Shown here: piece after piece, positions 10,541-21,965 of the stretch | How positions within the stretch are numbered: position 1 is the stretch's first letter | Layout of the letters: each line of letters opens with the position of its first letter | Made by a program: the position numbers and the translations under genes | The notes under the pieces: model-generated | Told to the model about the DNA's origin: nothing | Database searches by the model: none | The model's input: the letters and a program-made list of their open reading frames with translations, nothing else | Source of the DNA: Panax quinquefolius | Lineage: Eukaryota > Streptophyta > Magnoliopsida > Apiales > Araliaceae | DNA length: 64,000 bases | NCBI GenBank assembly: GCA_020205615.1 | Contig: CM035164.1 | Span: forward strand, 118,793,363-118,857,362 | Reading direction: 5' to 3'

Positions 10541-10741
10541 CACAAGTAATAACATTTTATTTTAAAAAAAAAAAATTTGACGGGCCACTTGGTGGTAGGG
10601 CCTCCCACGCCAAGCTAAAAAGCAGTAGGGCCAAAAAGGTTTTGCCATAAGCTAGAAAATGGCGGCCCAAAACCCGATTTTTTAGTAGAGTAATTTACGG
10701 CCCGGTTGAACTGGGCCATCTTTGCCAGGTCTATTCCTTGG

Positions 10742-11400
10742 GGATATGTGCAAAAGCCTTGCATCCAAATACCCTCAAATAAGAATAAGATAAATCCTTA
10801 CCACTCCAAATCTTTTATGGAATCTAAAAATCCAATGGTGCTGATGGAGATCTATTAATCAGGTAACAAGCAGTACAAACAGCTTCACCCCAGAATGACT
10901 TAAGCAGTTTAGCCATTCTCAACATGCATCGCACTCTCTCAATAATAGTGCGGTTCATTCTCTCAGCCACACCATTATGTTGTGGGGTACCAGGAACAGT
11001 CTATTCATGCCGAATGCCATGTTTAATACAATATTCAGCAAACTCCTTTGAAGTGTATTTCCCTCCGTTGTCACTACGAAGACACTTCAACGATTTTTCA
11101 GTCTCCCTTTCAACCATAGCATGAAAACTCTAAAAATACTAGAATACCTGGTCTTTTGTTCTTAACAAAAATACTCACACCTTCCGTGAAGTATCATCAA
11201 TAAAGGTAACAAAGTACCTATTTTCACCCAAAGACTCAACATCAATGGGTCCACATACATCAGAATATGCTCTCTCTAGTAGCTCTGATTTTCTTTTAAC
11301 TGAACTACTAAAAGAAACTCTATGTTGTTTCCCAAACAAACAATAATCACAAGGGCTTAAAACATTACCTTTAGCAAAAGGAATGAGTGACCTTTTGCTA
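10742..11400 (-). pseudogene. Copia 1 integrase core (frameshifted)
   Basis: Translating the minus strand in patches gives the rve integrase core. SPCDYCLFGKQHRVSF (about 11350) is the end of the zinc-binding part. Then follow YSDVCGPIDVES with the first catalytic Asp and FVTFIDDTSR (about 11270-11190), LRSDNGGKYTSKEFAEYC with the second Asp (about 11090), and GVAERMNRTIIERVR with the catalytic Glu (about 10960). After that comes MAKLLKSFWGEAVCTACYLI (about 10900). The pieces lie in different frames, so small indels have broken it. It would insert the cDNA into the genome. Confidence 0.75.
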
Positions 11401-11955
11401 ATAACTGCAACCCTTTCTCATTCATGTGGCCAAGCCTCTTATGCCATAGGTTTGGTGAAGAGTCATCCTCAACTGCATTCAACTCACTAGAACACACCTT
11501 CACACGAGTCTTGTACAACGAACAACAAGCAACACCTCTTGCAATCACTATAGAGCCCTTGGTAAGCTTCCACTTTTCACTGCCAAAGTGATTCTCATAG
11601 CCTTCTCTGTCTAAGGCCATGCAAAAAATCAGGTTGAGACGTAAATCTGGAACGTGTCTAACATCCCTCAAGGTAACAGTGCAACCAACACCTGTCTGAA
11701 TACAAACATCACTAATTCCAATAATCTTGGACTGATTAGTATTTCCAATTCTCACATACCCAAAGTCTCCAGCTTTGTAAGTTGTGAAAAATTTTCTCTT
11801 AGGTGTAGCATAATACGAAGCACCAGTATCAACCACCCAATCAACTTTCTGATCATCAACATGAAAGCATTCTTCTTCCCCAAATGAAAGAATAACAACA
11901 TCTTCGGTAATTGTGACTGCAGTGTTCTTCTCCTCAACCTTTCCTTGCTCACCAT
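11357..11955 (-). pseudogene. Copia 1 protease and pre-integrase domain
   Basis: The minus-strand frame from 11836 opens at the active site VDTGASYYATPKRKFF, the aspartic protease motif D-T/S-G-A. It continues through VRIGNTNQSKIIGI and VRHVPDLRLNL, both usual for copia proteases, to the gag-pre-integrase motif LWHKRLGHMNEKGLQLLAKG. A frameshift near 11390 separates it from the integrase core. The linker between zinc knuckle and protease (11840-11980) is in other frames. Protease would cleave the Gag-Pol polyprotein. Confidence 0.82.
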
Positions 11956-11980
11956 TTTTTTGTTTGTCTAACCAGATTCT

Positions 11981-12022
11981 GCAATTTCTCTTGTAATGAC
12001 CTTCCTTATTACAATGGAAGCA
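11981..12022 (-). other. Copia 1 Gag CCHC zinc knuckle
   Basis: On the minus strand these 14 codons read CFHCNKEGHYKRNC, a perfect C-x2-C-x4-H-x4-C nucleocapsid knuckle that binds the element RNA. Neighbouring Gag and protease parts are in other frames, so indels flank it. Confidence 0.85.
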
Positions 12023-12734
12023 TCGATACGTTTCACCTTATCTGGTCTTTGACTTGCTCCTGTGATTTTTGCTTTTGCTGCGACTTGTATCTCCTTTGTG
12101 AGATCCCCTAAAATTGCTTTTGCACCTGTTCTCTGTGACAAGAGCATGTGTCTCAAAAGTTACGTCTTGCTCCTTTCGCCTTGTCTCCTCATTATGAAGA
12201 CCATCCTTGACCATCTGATAGTCATTTTTCCTTCGATTTGAATTGCTTAGAGACACCACTGAAAGTCTCTCGGTTGTTTGGCAACGAATCGAGAAGCAAA
12301 AAGAGCTGAATCTCATCATCAAGATTCAACTTCATGGTGGAAATTTGGTTCACTAAACCTTGGAACTCACTCATATGCTCCGACATTTTGCTCAGGCCCT
12401 CAGACTTTAAATTCACAATTTTTCGAATGACAAAAGTTTTATTTTGTGCATTCTTCTTCTCGTACATAGACTCTAGTGTTGTCCATAGAGTGTGAGTATC
12501 CGTATCCTGCGAAACATGGTGGAACACACTTTGATCCATCCACTGTCGGATGTGACCAATAGTCTTTCTATTCATTTTATTCCAATCAGCCTCAGACTTA
12601 TCCGCGGGCTTCTTTCCCTTGAGCTCCAACGGATCATACAAATCCTTGCAATAAAGGATATCTTCCATTCTAGGCTTCCAAATCGAAAATTTTGAAGAGG
12701 TCAATTTAATCATGGCTCCGACTGATTCCTCCAT
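12023..12734 (-). pseudogene. Copia 1 Gag (UBN2 type)
   Basis: The likely original start is the ATG at 12734 (MEESVGAMIKLTSSKFSIWK), 36 bases inside the PBS end of the leader. The frame shows the UBN2 family pattern: FSIWKPRMEDILYCKDLYDP, then ADWNKMNRKTIGHIRQWMDQ and LWTTLESMYEKKNAQNKTF. It stops at 12222, but the same protein goes on in a second frame (12322-12038: SNSNRRKNDYQMVKDGL...), so there is a frameshift at about 12240. This would form the particle shell. It is similar to the Gag of the copia element at 43413. Confidence 0.85.
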
Positions 12735-12769
12735 AAAATTTATCAAAAATAACCGAGCAAATAACCTTA

Positions 12770-12781
12770 TCTTTGATACCA
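12770..12781 (-). promoter_or_regulatory. Primer binding site of copia 1
   Basis: TGGTATCAAAG on the minus strand, two bases after the LTR end CAACA. It is complementary to the 3' end of initiator methionine tRNA with one change from the common TGGTATCAGAGC. Confidence 0.8.
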
Positions 12782-12783
12782 GT

Positions 12784-13361
12784 TGTTGGGGAAAATCACC
12801 TCTCAAACACTGTTGTCTTTGATAAATTAGATGGATAAAATATCAGCACATGCCAAACAGATTGAATTTGCAGTTCCACCAAAATAATAACCATGCAAAA
12901 AATAATGAGTAGAAAATATCCAACCACGAGACACCAAGATTTTACGTGGAAAACCCTCTAAAACTAAGAGGTAAAAACCACGGGACAAACTCCGAAGAAT
13001 TTACTAGAATAATATGAGAGAATACAAAGATATCTTAATTTGAGTACAAACCCAAATTACTTCACCACAATAACTATACGATGAAACTCAAATAAAACAC
13101 TCTTTTATTTGTACTACATTTCTCTCTCTATTTTCTAAAGCTTTACAAAAGCTTTTATTTCTCTCCCTCCTTCCCTTCTAACTCTCGGATGGAGTATGTA
13201 ATTGTTTGTGTTGGTGTATTTGATCCTTATGCTTGGCTGTCTTTATAGCCGAATGGAAGGAGAAGAGTATTAAATGAAGTTGGCAAAATTTTCAAAGGGC
13301 TGGACTGTTGAATTTTCAAGGGGCTGGGCATTAATGGGTGAAGGAATGTTGTTGACCAACA
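12784..13361 (-). repeat. 5' LTR of copia 1
   Basis: 578 bp, starting (minus) TGTTGGTCAACAACATTCC and ending CCCCAACA, so TG...CA. The part 13116-13361 matches the surviving 3' LTR with only a few differences and small indels. Promoter and polyadenylation signals should lie here, but I cannot place them firmly. Confidence 0.88.
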
Positions 13362-14790
13362 TGATGGCCCTGAGATTCAAGCAAATCATAAATAATTCTT
13401 CTTCCATTTTTGCCCATTGCTACTCCATTGTATAAGAGAGATAAGAATTAGGTGAAATGGAGCAGAGAGCGTTGGATAATGGCAAGGAATTGATGATGAA
13501 GAAATAGTTAATGATGTAATTAGGCTCGGTATAGCATTAATGATGCAAAACGACCCAAGTACCAGTGTGTGATCAGCCGAGATGTGATGGAGGAGGAGGG
13601 ATTTGGCGTCGGAGGGTACGGAGGTAGGTAAAGAATAAAAAAAAAAACCACCCAAAACGACCCAAACACCTGCATTTCGACAAGGAGGGTGTAAATTGGA
13701 TGTGAGTATAGATATCCTCATAATTTTTTAAAAAAAATGTTAATATATAATAAAATGTTGGAAGGTGTTCCGTTAACAAATAAGGGACCATCTTCTCAGG
13801 AAAGCTGGCAAAGCCAAATCCAAGATACTAGACTGTGACTGGTTTGTGATTTTTTTTTTTTTTTTTTTGGCTAAATTTAGACTCGTTTGTGATTGTTTTG
13901 TCTATTTATTTGTCTCATTACCTATATCCATTTCTCCCACAAACATTTGTTTCCTCTCTACTCAATAGTCTATCCTTCGACATAATAGATTTACTTTGTG
14001 GATCTTTAATTAAATATATGTTGGGATTAGCTCATATTTATGCGGGTTCGACTAATGATCACTACGATATGATAGTCATAGATCTCACTCCATGGTGAAC
14101 ACGCGGTTGTCCAGCTTGCGGGTGAACTAGCGGGGGATGCAAAGGGGTAGCACCCCCTAGAAGCCGAACACAAGGATGCAATTGGGCTTAGAGATTTATT
14201 AGTAGCTCGGTCTTAGGTTTTACTAATATATTAGGCATCATGTGTTTGATCCCATGTTATAACAGGTAAGGTTTTTAAATTACTATAAAACATTGTTTGG
14301 TAGATGGATCATCAGAAAGATGCTGAAATCATCTTATGAATACATCAAACAAAGTTATGACTAAATTTAAATTGGTGAACTCGAGTAGATTGTGTAATAT
14401 TCTTTCCGTTCTTCATATAATTTATGTGTGAGTGTGCTATTATTTGTTCTTAAATTCTTACGATCTTATTCTTTTTTTCCTATTTTTTTTTAATCTGTTG
14501 GCAATATGGTTATCTAGTGTAAGTGATTTAATTAAGGAGCAATACCATTAACAAATGGTCCATTTCCTAGCATTTTACCATTTGATATATATGTCATTTC
14601 ATTTTCAGGTTTTCTTTTGGGACCATATATAGTAGATTTACGATTCATAGAATTGAGAGATAAAGTGATCGGGTTAATTTAGTAGGGATTTGACTATGTT
14701 TCTTGTTATTGAATCAATTATGATAAACATGGGTGCCAATATAAGACGGGTAACAATATTTAGTGCTTACAAACTACAAGTCCCCTAAAG
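13362..14790. other. No gene seen
   Basis: Flanking DNA right of copia 1. It contains a poly-T run at 13851-13868 and several short open frames without domains or codon bias. A 111-codon minus-strand frame at 13386-13721 has no recognisable domain. GC-richer DNA at 14094-14165 (ACACGCGGTTGTCCAGCTTG) is unexplained and might be an old transposon edge. Confidence 0.5.
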
Positions 14791-15333
14791 CATGAGTGTG
14801 TTTTGTTTGTCATCACTAAATATAAAAGGGAAAACTTTTTAGCATGTGGCTGCTTTTGCCCTTTTCTCATGACTGCAACAAGAGATGAGATCAAAGGCAA
14901 AGCCCTGCATTTTCATTTTCTATTGTGGAGTTATGCCCACAAAAATTTAGGCTTCCAGAAACCCATGGAGAGACTTGTCAGGACCACTCAAAGCTAGTGG
15001 TAAACTACCTTTTTGACTTTTGTACAATTAGTTTTTGCAGTTTGGGTAATTCCTTATATCTTCACCTAGATATACTGTAGTTAACTCTAATGTTGATACC
15101 CAATTTCTACATCCAAAACAAATGTGGATAATTGGATGATCTTATAACAAGTTGTTTATTTGTATAAAAGATTGTTAGGTCTATTCTAAATGTAGTAGAA
15201 TTTATGCAGTTTGGTTTTTACTTGGAAGATGCAAAAACTTTGAGTACTTCTATAAAGAATATGTTGGCTTGATATACAGTGTTGGTGCCTCTTTTTAACA
15301 GCTTAATGTTTTAGATAAGCTAATTACTTAACA
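14791..15333. other. No gene seen; possible decayed copia LTR
   Basis: Non-coding. The last part, ending GATAAGCTAATTACTTAACA right before an initiator-Met PBS, looks like the end of a copia LTR. The other end of such an LTR was not found. Confidence 0.35.
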
Positions 15334-15345
15334 TGGTATCAGAGC
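15334..15345 (+). promoter_or_regulatory. Orphan copia primer binding site
   Basis: TGGTATCAGAGC is an exact match to the initiator-Met tRNA PBS used by plant copia elements, preceded by an LTR-like end TTAACA. No gag or pol follows, so this is a relic or a chance match in a useful context. Confidence 0.5.
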
Positions 15346-16146
15346 TCAGAGCTCTGGTTATGTAAGATGTTGTCCTTTGTATTGATACTTGATGATGCAT
15401 ATGCATTTAATTTGCCTCTCCACGTATGTAAGCTTAAATTTTTAGATGAGTTGATTACTTCACACAATAAATTATTTATGAGTTGCATGTAAAACTCAGA
15501 TTTGTTGGAGATTATTGAGGAAATCCATTGCATTAACAGACTCATCTTATACATCAATTATCTTTTTCCTAACCAAGATAATCCTGTTAATTCAATAAAC
15601 TTTTTTGTTTTTCTCATGGTCGATCTGATTTTCCATGCTGTGATAAAATGTTACATATACTGTTAATTCATAAACATGGTAGAATCCATGACAGGTGAAG
15701 GAGGAAGAAAAGAAAGATAACAGAAGTGAAGCAACTTTAACCAAAGAGATGAGGGTACAATGATTAGAGTAAACCAATTAAAGAGATGAGGTACAATGAT
15801 TTGAGTGGCATGACAGTGGACTCCATTTAATCATCAAATACTATAGTCCCCACTCTGAAAAAGCTTTAATGTCCATGAATTTTGTACACTTTAATTTAAG
15901 AAAAAGGTCCTCCTATAGATTTCTTATTGGGGAAGAACTGGAGAGCCAGTTCATTCATCGCGCGTACACAAGACACCAACATACATGTTTGGAACCCAAC
16001 TTGACCCAAAAGCTTGAGCTATTAAGTTTTGGGCACATTCATTTATATTAATCCTTCACTCTTTCATTATTTATCCGATGTGGGACTCCAACTCACTTGT
16101 GATATCTTAACATTTCTATAATTCTATGTGCACGATATGGATCCGT
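15346..16146. other. No gene seen
   Basis: Non-coding. Near 16070 the sequence TTTATCCGATGTGGGACTCC occurs, a stretch often found in plant repeats of retrotransposon or MITE origin. Nothing coding was found. Confidence 0.4.
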
Positions 16147-16290
16147 TTACCATGAAGTTAACTTCATGGTAAGTTGATCAATTGACTAATACAGTGCTGA
16201 CACGTAGAGAAAGATCACCTCCCGGCCTGCGTATCGATACTGTATTGATCAATTGACCAAAGTTAACTTCATGCTAACCACTCACGCACA
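16147..16290. mobile_element. Small inverted-repeat element (MITE)
   Basis: Left arm ACCATGAAGTTAACTTCATGG with AAGTTGATCAATTGACTAAT; right arm, reversed, GGTTAGCATGAAGTTAACTT with GGTCAATTGATCAATACAG. The centre of about 40 bp is GC-richer. The element at 62772-62874 shares the TTGGTCAATTGATCAATA arm, so they form a family. The target duplication is not certain. Confidence 0.6.
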
Positions 16291-17002
16291 ATATGCATGA
16301 CTAGTGGGTATAGTTCTTGTGGAATCCAGAAAATGATTTTGTTTCCTTCTATTGCAAGACCAGAACTAGCCTAAACTTGAAGTTCCAATCCCAATTTCAG
16401 ATCAAGAGGTGGATTTAATTATGGTGGAGGGTTAACTACTAAGCTCTAATAAAACTATACATGATTGATGATTCTTTTGGTCTATGAATTAATTAATTAT
16501 AACTAAATTGTCCTGTGTTTGAATTGATTTATACTTTACCTATAGAACTAAATCCTCATTACAGAGTTTAGTTCCAAACTAAATACAGAGGCTTTTAGAA
16601 TTAATTCGTGTTATGACTGCTAACTAGTGATGCTACGCAGGACGAAGTCAAGAATTTTTCTTTTCTAGGGGGCCATAAAAAAAATAGCGGTCTACCCCGA
16701 TTTTAAATTTTCTAGACAATTCAATATTTTCTATACTATATGTGATATTAAGATAGTAAAAATTATTTAAAAATATGCATACTTGATATATCATCTTTTA
16801 ATGTTTTACATTGACTTAAAAATATTTAAATGACTTATATTTTGAAACGAAAAGAACACTTTTTTATTCTTTATTTAAAGAGTATCATGTAATTTTTTTT
16901 CATAATTTTAAGAGGCCTAAAGAATATACATGTATATATAATTTTTTAATATAAATTTTGGTGGGCCTAAAGAATAAGTATGAAAAGTCTAAGTCTTCTA
17001 AA
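16291..17002. other. No gene seen; degenerate repeat remnants
   Basis: AT-rich. The stretch at 16660-16990 has GGGGGCC, AGAGGCCTAAAGAATA and GGTGGGCCTAAAGAATAA, resembling worn hAT-type subterminal sequence. No boundaries were found. Confidence 0.35.
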
Positions 17003-17237
17003 CGGACCTTTTTATTGGACATTTTCAGTTTGTTTGTGTTTTTTTGGCTTTTTGTGCGACTCCCAAAAAATATATGTACAACATTGTTTTTGTATATGTA
17101 TTCAAATTACACATAAAATATTATATTTTATAAAAATTTTAGTTAAAATAAATACTATATATTTTTTGGTAGCACACCTAAAAGCCAAAAAAAAACAAAA
17201 AAAAAAAAAACTGGAAATGTCCAATAAAAATGGGTGT
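17003..17237. mobile_element. MITE with about 75-bp terminal inverted repeats
   Basis: The left arm (from 17003) contains TTTTTATTGGACATTTTCAG and then TTTTTTTGGCTTTTTGTG. The right arm, reversed from 17237, contains ATTTTTATTGGACATTTCCA and then TTTTTTTTGGCTTTTAGGTG. The arms match over about 75 bp with small differences and enclose about 80 bp of AT-rich DNA. The open frame across it is a by-product of the arms. Superfamily not determined. Confidence 0.7.
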
Positions 17238-17893
17238 CATAAAAATTTGTTTAGTACTACTATTGTGTTACTAGAAGTTAGAAAAGCTCTCAACTCAATA
17301 TAAATCAACATAATATACCATTGTATATCTACTATATATGTCGTCTAAATCACGTATAGCATGCAGATTTAAAAACCCTCTTATCACTCAATGACATGCT
17401 AATATAACACATTTGTCTTATCACTATGACTATATAATAATCATTAGTGAGAAATTAGCTTGTAGTGCATGGCTTGCGAAAGTGTTCAGACATAAAATAT
17501 TGGGATATTTATCTCTACCTACCTACCTACCTACGTACTAATCATCTTATTATTTTATTCTAATCATCTATATATCTACAATAAAAGAGGACTTTTTTTT
17601 GTCTCACTTAGTGTGCTTTTATTGTTTACCTTTGTGCAAAGTGAGAGCTTAACCTACTTCATTCCAAAAGTAAGCATTTGTACATTGCAAGTGATATGAG
17701 GTAACAAGCAAGTAAAGTACATTATACCTACCCGACTCTCATGGCGGTAAAACAACTACTCATAAGATTTTGAGTGCAAGAGATTTTGGGATTCATTTAT
17801 GTTAATGACAGAAATATTAAGATTTCAGCAAAAAACTAACAAAAAAATAAGTACATTATACCCATAAAGAAGAGAGAACTTACGCGCGCATGC

Positions 17894-17961
<68 letters not shown>

Positions 17962-18029
17962 TCCATGAATAAACGCTTTGTTATAAGACTATTTCAAATC
18001 AAAGTTTAGCCATATATGTTAAGTCATTT
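17238..18029. other. No gene seen; compound microsatellite
   Basis: Non-coding. It includes a (TA)n run at about 17898-17943 directly joined to a (TG)n run at 17943-17961, and a short CTAC repeat near 17517. Confidence 0.6.
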
Positions 18030-18081
18030 AAGCAGTGGTTTGAGGCCCCTAAAATTGAGAAAGCCCCTAAATTTTAATAAT

Positions 18082-18126
<45 letters not shown>

Positions 18127-18310
18127 AGAGCCCATTAAAAAAGCCTAAAATTTTAATCAATAATTTTGCATCTAAAAGAGCAAGAAAAATGAAATTCTAA
18201 TTTTAAAAAATCATACATATTAATTTAATTTAATATTGAATGGTTAAAAAAAAGGCCCTAATTTAAGATTTAGCTTGAGGCCCCCAAAAAGTTTAGACCG
18301 ACCCTGATTT
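18030..18310. mobile_element. Possible small hAT-like element
   Basis: The left edge CAGTGGTTTGAGGCCCC and the right edge, reversed, CAGGGTCGGTC...GGGGGCCTCAAGC share CAG...GAGGCCCC-type subterminal sequence typical of plant hAT elements. The interior is AT-rich with a (TA)n run near 18087-18123. No clear 8-bp duplication was found, so the ends are tentative. Confidence 0.4.
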
Positions 18311-18350
18311 CTGTGGTTGTGGACATATATGGTTCAGTGGTTGCACACTA

Positions 18351-19131
18351 AGAGGCTGCTTGATAAAACTAAATGAACTAGTTCTGAATCTTTAAGCAAT
18401 CTGAATGAATTGAATAAAATAGAATTTTGAATACTGAATGAAAAAAAAAAATTGATAATCGATATGTACGAAAATCTGAATAACAATTTTTTTCTATTTT
18501 ACCCTCAGCCACTCTTCATATTCCACTCCTTATTTACTCCAAAGTCTCCAATCCACTCCTTATTTACTCCAAATTCTCCAATCCCCTCTCTAAAATCTGG
18601 ATCTACCCTCTACTAATTCATCATTCTCTCTCCTCCCCACCGACTTCAACAAAACTAAAACAAAAGATTCAGACTCCAACCCCCAAGAATTTCAACAATC
18701 TCTGTTTGTTTGTTAATCCGAAATCTCTCATCAATTTGATACCCAGAATTCAATTTTTTTTTAATGAGATTTAATTCCCATACTTTTAGTAGTTTAATTT
18801 TCGTTTTCTAGACACCCATTTGTAAATCTCAAATATTTAGCTTCAAAAGTTTTGATTTTTTTATCTCTTTCATCGGATATGCTGGAAAGAATCTGTGATG
18901 GAGAAGACCACTAAGAAGTGTAAAAGAGGGTAAAAGAGAGGCATCATGTGCAAAAAATCTATTATGGGCTTAAGGATGATTCAGATATAAAATAGTAGTT
19001 TATTCGGTCAGATCAATTGGGCTATCGATTCAGTCATTAATATCATTTTTATTCAAACCAAACAAACGAAATTACTAACCGATTCAGATCACAAGTCATT
19101 CAGATGCATTAAGTTCTAAACAAACAACACA
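18351..19131. mobile_element. Possible non-autonomous element of the CTGTTTGG-like hAT type
   Basis: The left edge GAGGCTGCTTGATAAAACTA and the right edge, reversed, GTGTTGTTTGTTTAGAACTT have the look of plant elements that start GGGCTGTTTGGT. Inside, CTGAATGA-type motifs occur near both ends. Flanks ACACTAAG and ACACATTAG are close but not equal. The interior has a UTR-like pyrimidine-rich tract (18480-18700). Low confidence on identity and ends. Confidence 0.35.
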
Positions 19132-19253
19132 TTAGTTGGACATTCTCAATGATTTAGCTTTGACATTTCACTAATAGATTTGTTATTTTATAATGATTAA
19201 AAAGTTTGATATTTTATTATTTTATTTTATTTATAGGAAAACCTAACTAAACT

Positions 19254-19258
19254 AATAT
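19254..19258. repeat. 5-bp target site duplication of host L LTR (left)
   Basis: AATAT, matched exactly at 30207-30211, about 11 kb away. This defines the outer limits of the whole nest. Confidence 0.85.
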
Positions 19259-20829
19259 TGTGACTCCCCCAAAATAGGTTCACACAATCAATTTTGAGTC
19301 GCCAAATAAATGGTACAAAATCCAAATACAAATCTTCTTATTTACAACTATTGCACTGTCGTGCAAAATACGACAACATATAAATTGTGAGTTTGAATAC
19401 AAATATTGCACCGTACATAATACGACAATATCCATACTTAAATTAAGTATTTATTATAATTATTGTCACACTATTTTACAACATAGTAAAGACTTCTATA
19501 GAACTATCTCAGACCATTATTCCGCTCCCCGACTAGTCCAAATGACACTCTCATTACCTAAGAAGAATAATGGAACAAAAAAGAAAATAGTGAGCTCAAC
19601 TAGCCCAGTAAAGAATATTATGGCTAAAATAATGAAGAATAAATTATCTTTAACTTTCAACAATAATAAATCAGATAAAATATTATGGACAACAAGTTTT
19701 AGATCAACAACTGCAGCGGAAATAACAATCCATTAGAAGAGTCAAGTAGAGTATGATGTCTACTATTTTCTATGATTTAAAAGTCCATCATCAATTTTGA
19801 CGCCCCCAAAAAAGGTATACATCACCCATCTTGAGTCGCCAGATACAAGGTACTGAATACAAATACAACTTAATTATACAACAGTCGTGTAAAATACGAC
19901 AAAACATAGCCTGTGAGTTTTAATACAAATATTGTCATCTAGACAATATTCACACTCAATGGAGTCATCATTACATTTATTATCACACTATTTCACAGAA
20001 TAGTGAGGACTACTGATGCACCATCTAGAATCATCACTCTGTTCCCCGACTAGTCTCAGCTACGTTCTCATTTCTCAAGAGAACAAAGAAAAGAAAGGGT
20101 GAGCTCAACTAGCCCAGTAAGAAATATTATGACTAAGATAATGCAAAATAAATTATCATTAGCCTTCAATAATGTTAAACTGATAGAATATAATAGACAA
20201 CAAGTTTAACTGCAGTGGATCAAGCAATCCATTGGAAAAGTCAAGTAGATAATAAAATCTACTATCTTCTATGATTTAAAAGGTTTTTCATCACTTTTAT
20301 CGCTGAGACTCAGCTTAATAAATAAAATCGAATCATCCTTGTTCCACGGCCAAGGATATTCATGTAATCATCAATGGTCATGACTATATCGAATAATCCA
20401 TGGTCATAATCATACCAACAACTGTCCACCAATGCACTACAGGCCAATGAGGACTTTTACTACATCATTCGTCACATTACGGTCATGATTATACCGAATA
20501 ATCTATGGTCATAATCATACCAAATCCATATATGCACGTAAGCCAAAGATGACTTTCAACATAATATAAACATGAGGATGATGACAATTCAATAAAATAA
20601 GTTCAAGAATAAATTTTAAAGATTTATAAGTTAATTTATCCTGAACTCAATAACGCCCAAATTATCAACATGATCATTGCTTTGTGCAAAGAAAATTCAA
20701 GAATGCTCGGAAGAATATTTCCATGAAAAGATACTGGATGAAGCGCAAATATCAAGGATATTCCACTAATTTCATGGAGTATAGAAGTCAAAAATTTAAC
20801 CAACTAAGTATAATAGAATATATGAAACT

Positions 20830-21390
20830 GCAAATGGATTTGCACCCGCCATGCGGTAATCCACGTATACAGATCATTTCCACAATTTAATAAGGAATGA
20901 ATACAAAGGATCATTCACCATGCATATGGTAATCCACATAGGCAAAGTTATTCCAACAAAATAATAAAGAATGGAATAATGAAGGATTCACCATGCGTGC
21001 GATATAGATCGCATGACATAAAAGTTATTCCCAATGTAATAATAAATAATGGAACTGAGGACCTACAGAACGCATTGCAGACGGGATATTCGAAAGAATA
21101 ATAAATAATGGAATCAGTCCGACATAAACGCACGCATGCAGAATATTAAATGTAATAATAAATAATGGAACCCAGTCGGTAAACAGAACGCACGCATGTG
21201 ATATTCGGCGAGTAATAATAAAGAACGGAATATTAGAAGAATTTCACCGTGTATGCAGATGCTTGCGATAAACAAAGTTATTCAGCCAGAATAATAAGAA
21301 TGGAATAATGAGAAGAACTTCACCAAGTATAGGGTTGCTCACGTATTGTGAGTTATTCCAACAGAATAATAAAGAATGGAATAACAGAAG
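20830..21390 (-). repeat. Hairpin-unit tandem array in copy A
   Basis: Units of about 60 bp with TATTCCAACAGAATAATAAAGA (reverse of TTGGAATA...) and short inverted repeats, for example TGCGAT/ATCGCA at 20997-21012. Another is TATGG/CCACATA near 20920, which is imperfect. Several units have lost pairing. Confidence 0.6.
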
Positions 21391-21570
21391 TTCTCTTCAT
21401 GAATAAGAAAGAAAGAATACCCCTTACGAGTACAACAAATAATATTCCCTACCTTAGAAAAACTGAATACTGAAGTAGTGAAGTAGCAGAATACTTTTCT
21501 TCTTTCTCTCTATAGTTTCTCTCTCTAGAGTTTCAGTGAATTCGTAAGAAATAATGAAGGAATGAGCTTC

Positions 21571-21578
21571 TATTTATA
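21571..21578 (-). promoter_or_regulatory. TATA box of copy A
   Basis: TATAAATA on the minus strand, followed by GAAGCTCATTCCTTC, the same context as in the other copies. Confidence 0.6.
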
Positions 21579-21604
21579 GAAGAATGGGTGATATAGTAAC
21601 TAAT

Positions 21605-21965
21605 TCATGAACGGTCAGATTGATTTACTTTTAAGCGGACGGTCCATATTGATTTACTATTAAAACTTAAAGCAACAAAGACATACCTTGATTTACTATT
21701 AAAATTTTAAACCAAATGATCCATATTGATTTACTATTATAACTTTCCACCAGCGGTTCATATTGATTTACTATTATATCTTCAACCAACGGTTTAAAAA
21801 ATTAGCACATCTCCTCATGGAATAATATTGTACCCAAAAATGATTTGGACCAAAAAGAAATATATCCTACGGGTGAATAGTACCCCGTGAATAGTAACTC
21901 ATGAATAGTTACTCGTGAATAGTAACTCGTGAATAGTACTCCGACACAAAAAATGCCCCGAATAC
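21605..21965 (-). repeat. U3 minisatellites of copy A
   Basis: There are two blocks. About 21640-21790 has four imperfect units of about 45 bp with TTGATTTACTATTA. About 21868-21950 has units GTGAATAGTAACTC repeated about five times. Both contain the AATAGTA/TACTATT word seen in U3 minisatellites of other copies. Confidence 0.7.

Larger units (their letters stand above)
9793..10733. mobile_element. Non-autonomous hAT-type transposon inside copia pol
   Basis: A 941-bp element with terminal inverted repeats TAGACTGGCAA (left) and TAGACCTGGCAA (right, reverse complement), close to the hAT consensus YAGGGNTGGCAA, and an exact 8-bp duplication TTCCTTGG. It interrupts the copia pol frame between the integrase core and its C-terminal part. 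Subterminal GGGCC-rich stretches on both ends (GGGCTAAATTTGTTGGGCC, and GGCGGCCCAAAACCCGA) resemble hAT subterminal repeats. There is no transposase, so it must have moved with enzyme from an autonomous relative. The interior is AT-rich, with a 31-bp triple repeat and a tRNA-like stretch. Confidence 0.85.
7515..13361 (-). mobile_element. Ty1/copia element 1 (decayed, interrupted twice)
   Basis: Minus-strand order is 5' LTR (13361-12784), PBS, gag, zinc knuckle, protease, integrase, RT, RNase H, PPT and a truncated 3' LTR (7760-7515), which is the copia order with integrase before RT. The PBS matches initiator-Met tRNA type (TGGTATCAAAG). The UBN2-type Gag resembles Tork/Tnt1-like elements, which is a tentative lineage call. 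A hAT element sits in pol (9793-10733), and a CACTA element cut the 3' LTR at 7514. Several frameshifts and stops make it non-functional. Confidence 0.85.

Noticed and set aside
13386..13721. 111-codon minus-strand frame
   Set aside because: Low-complexity, Ser/Leu/Ile-rich translation without a domain; no splice or promoter context.
16147..16290. Hairpin considered as a microRNA precursor
   Set aside because: Arms look like MITE inverted repeats and a second family member exists at 62772; no known plant miRNA sequence was recognised.
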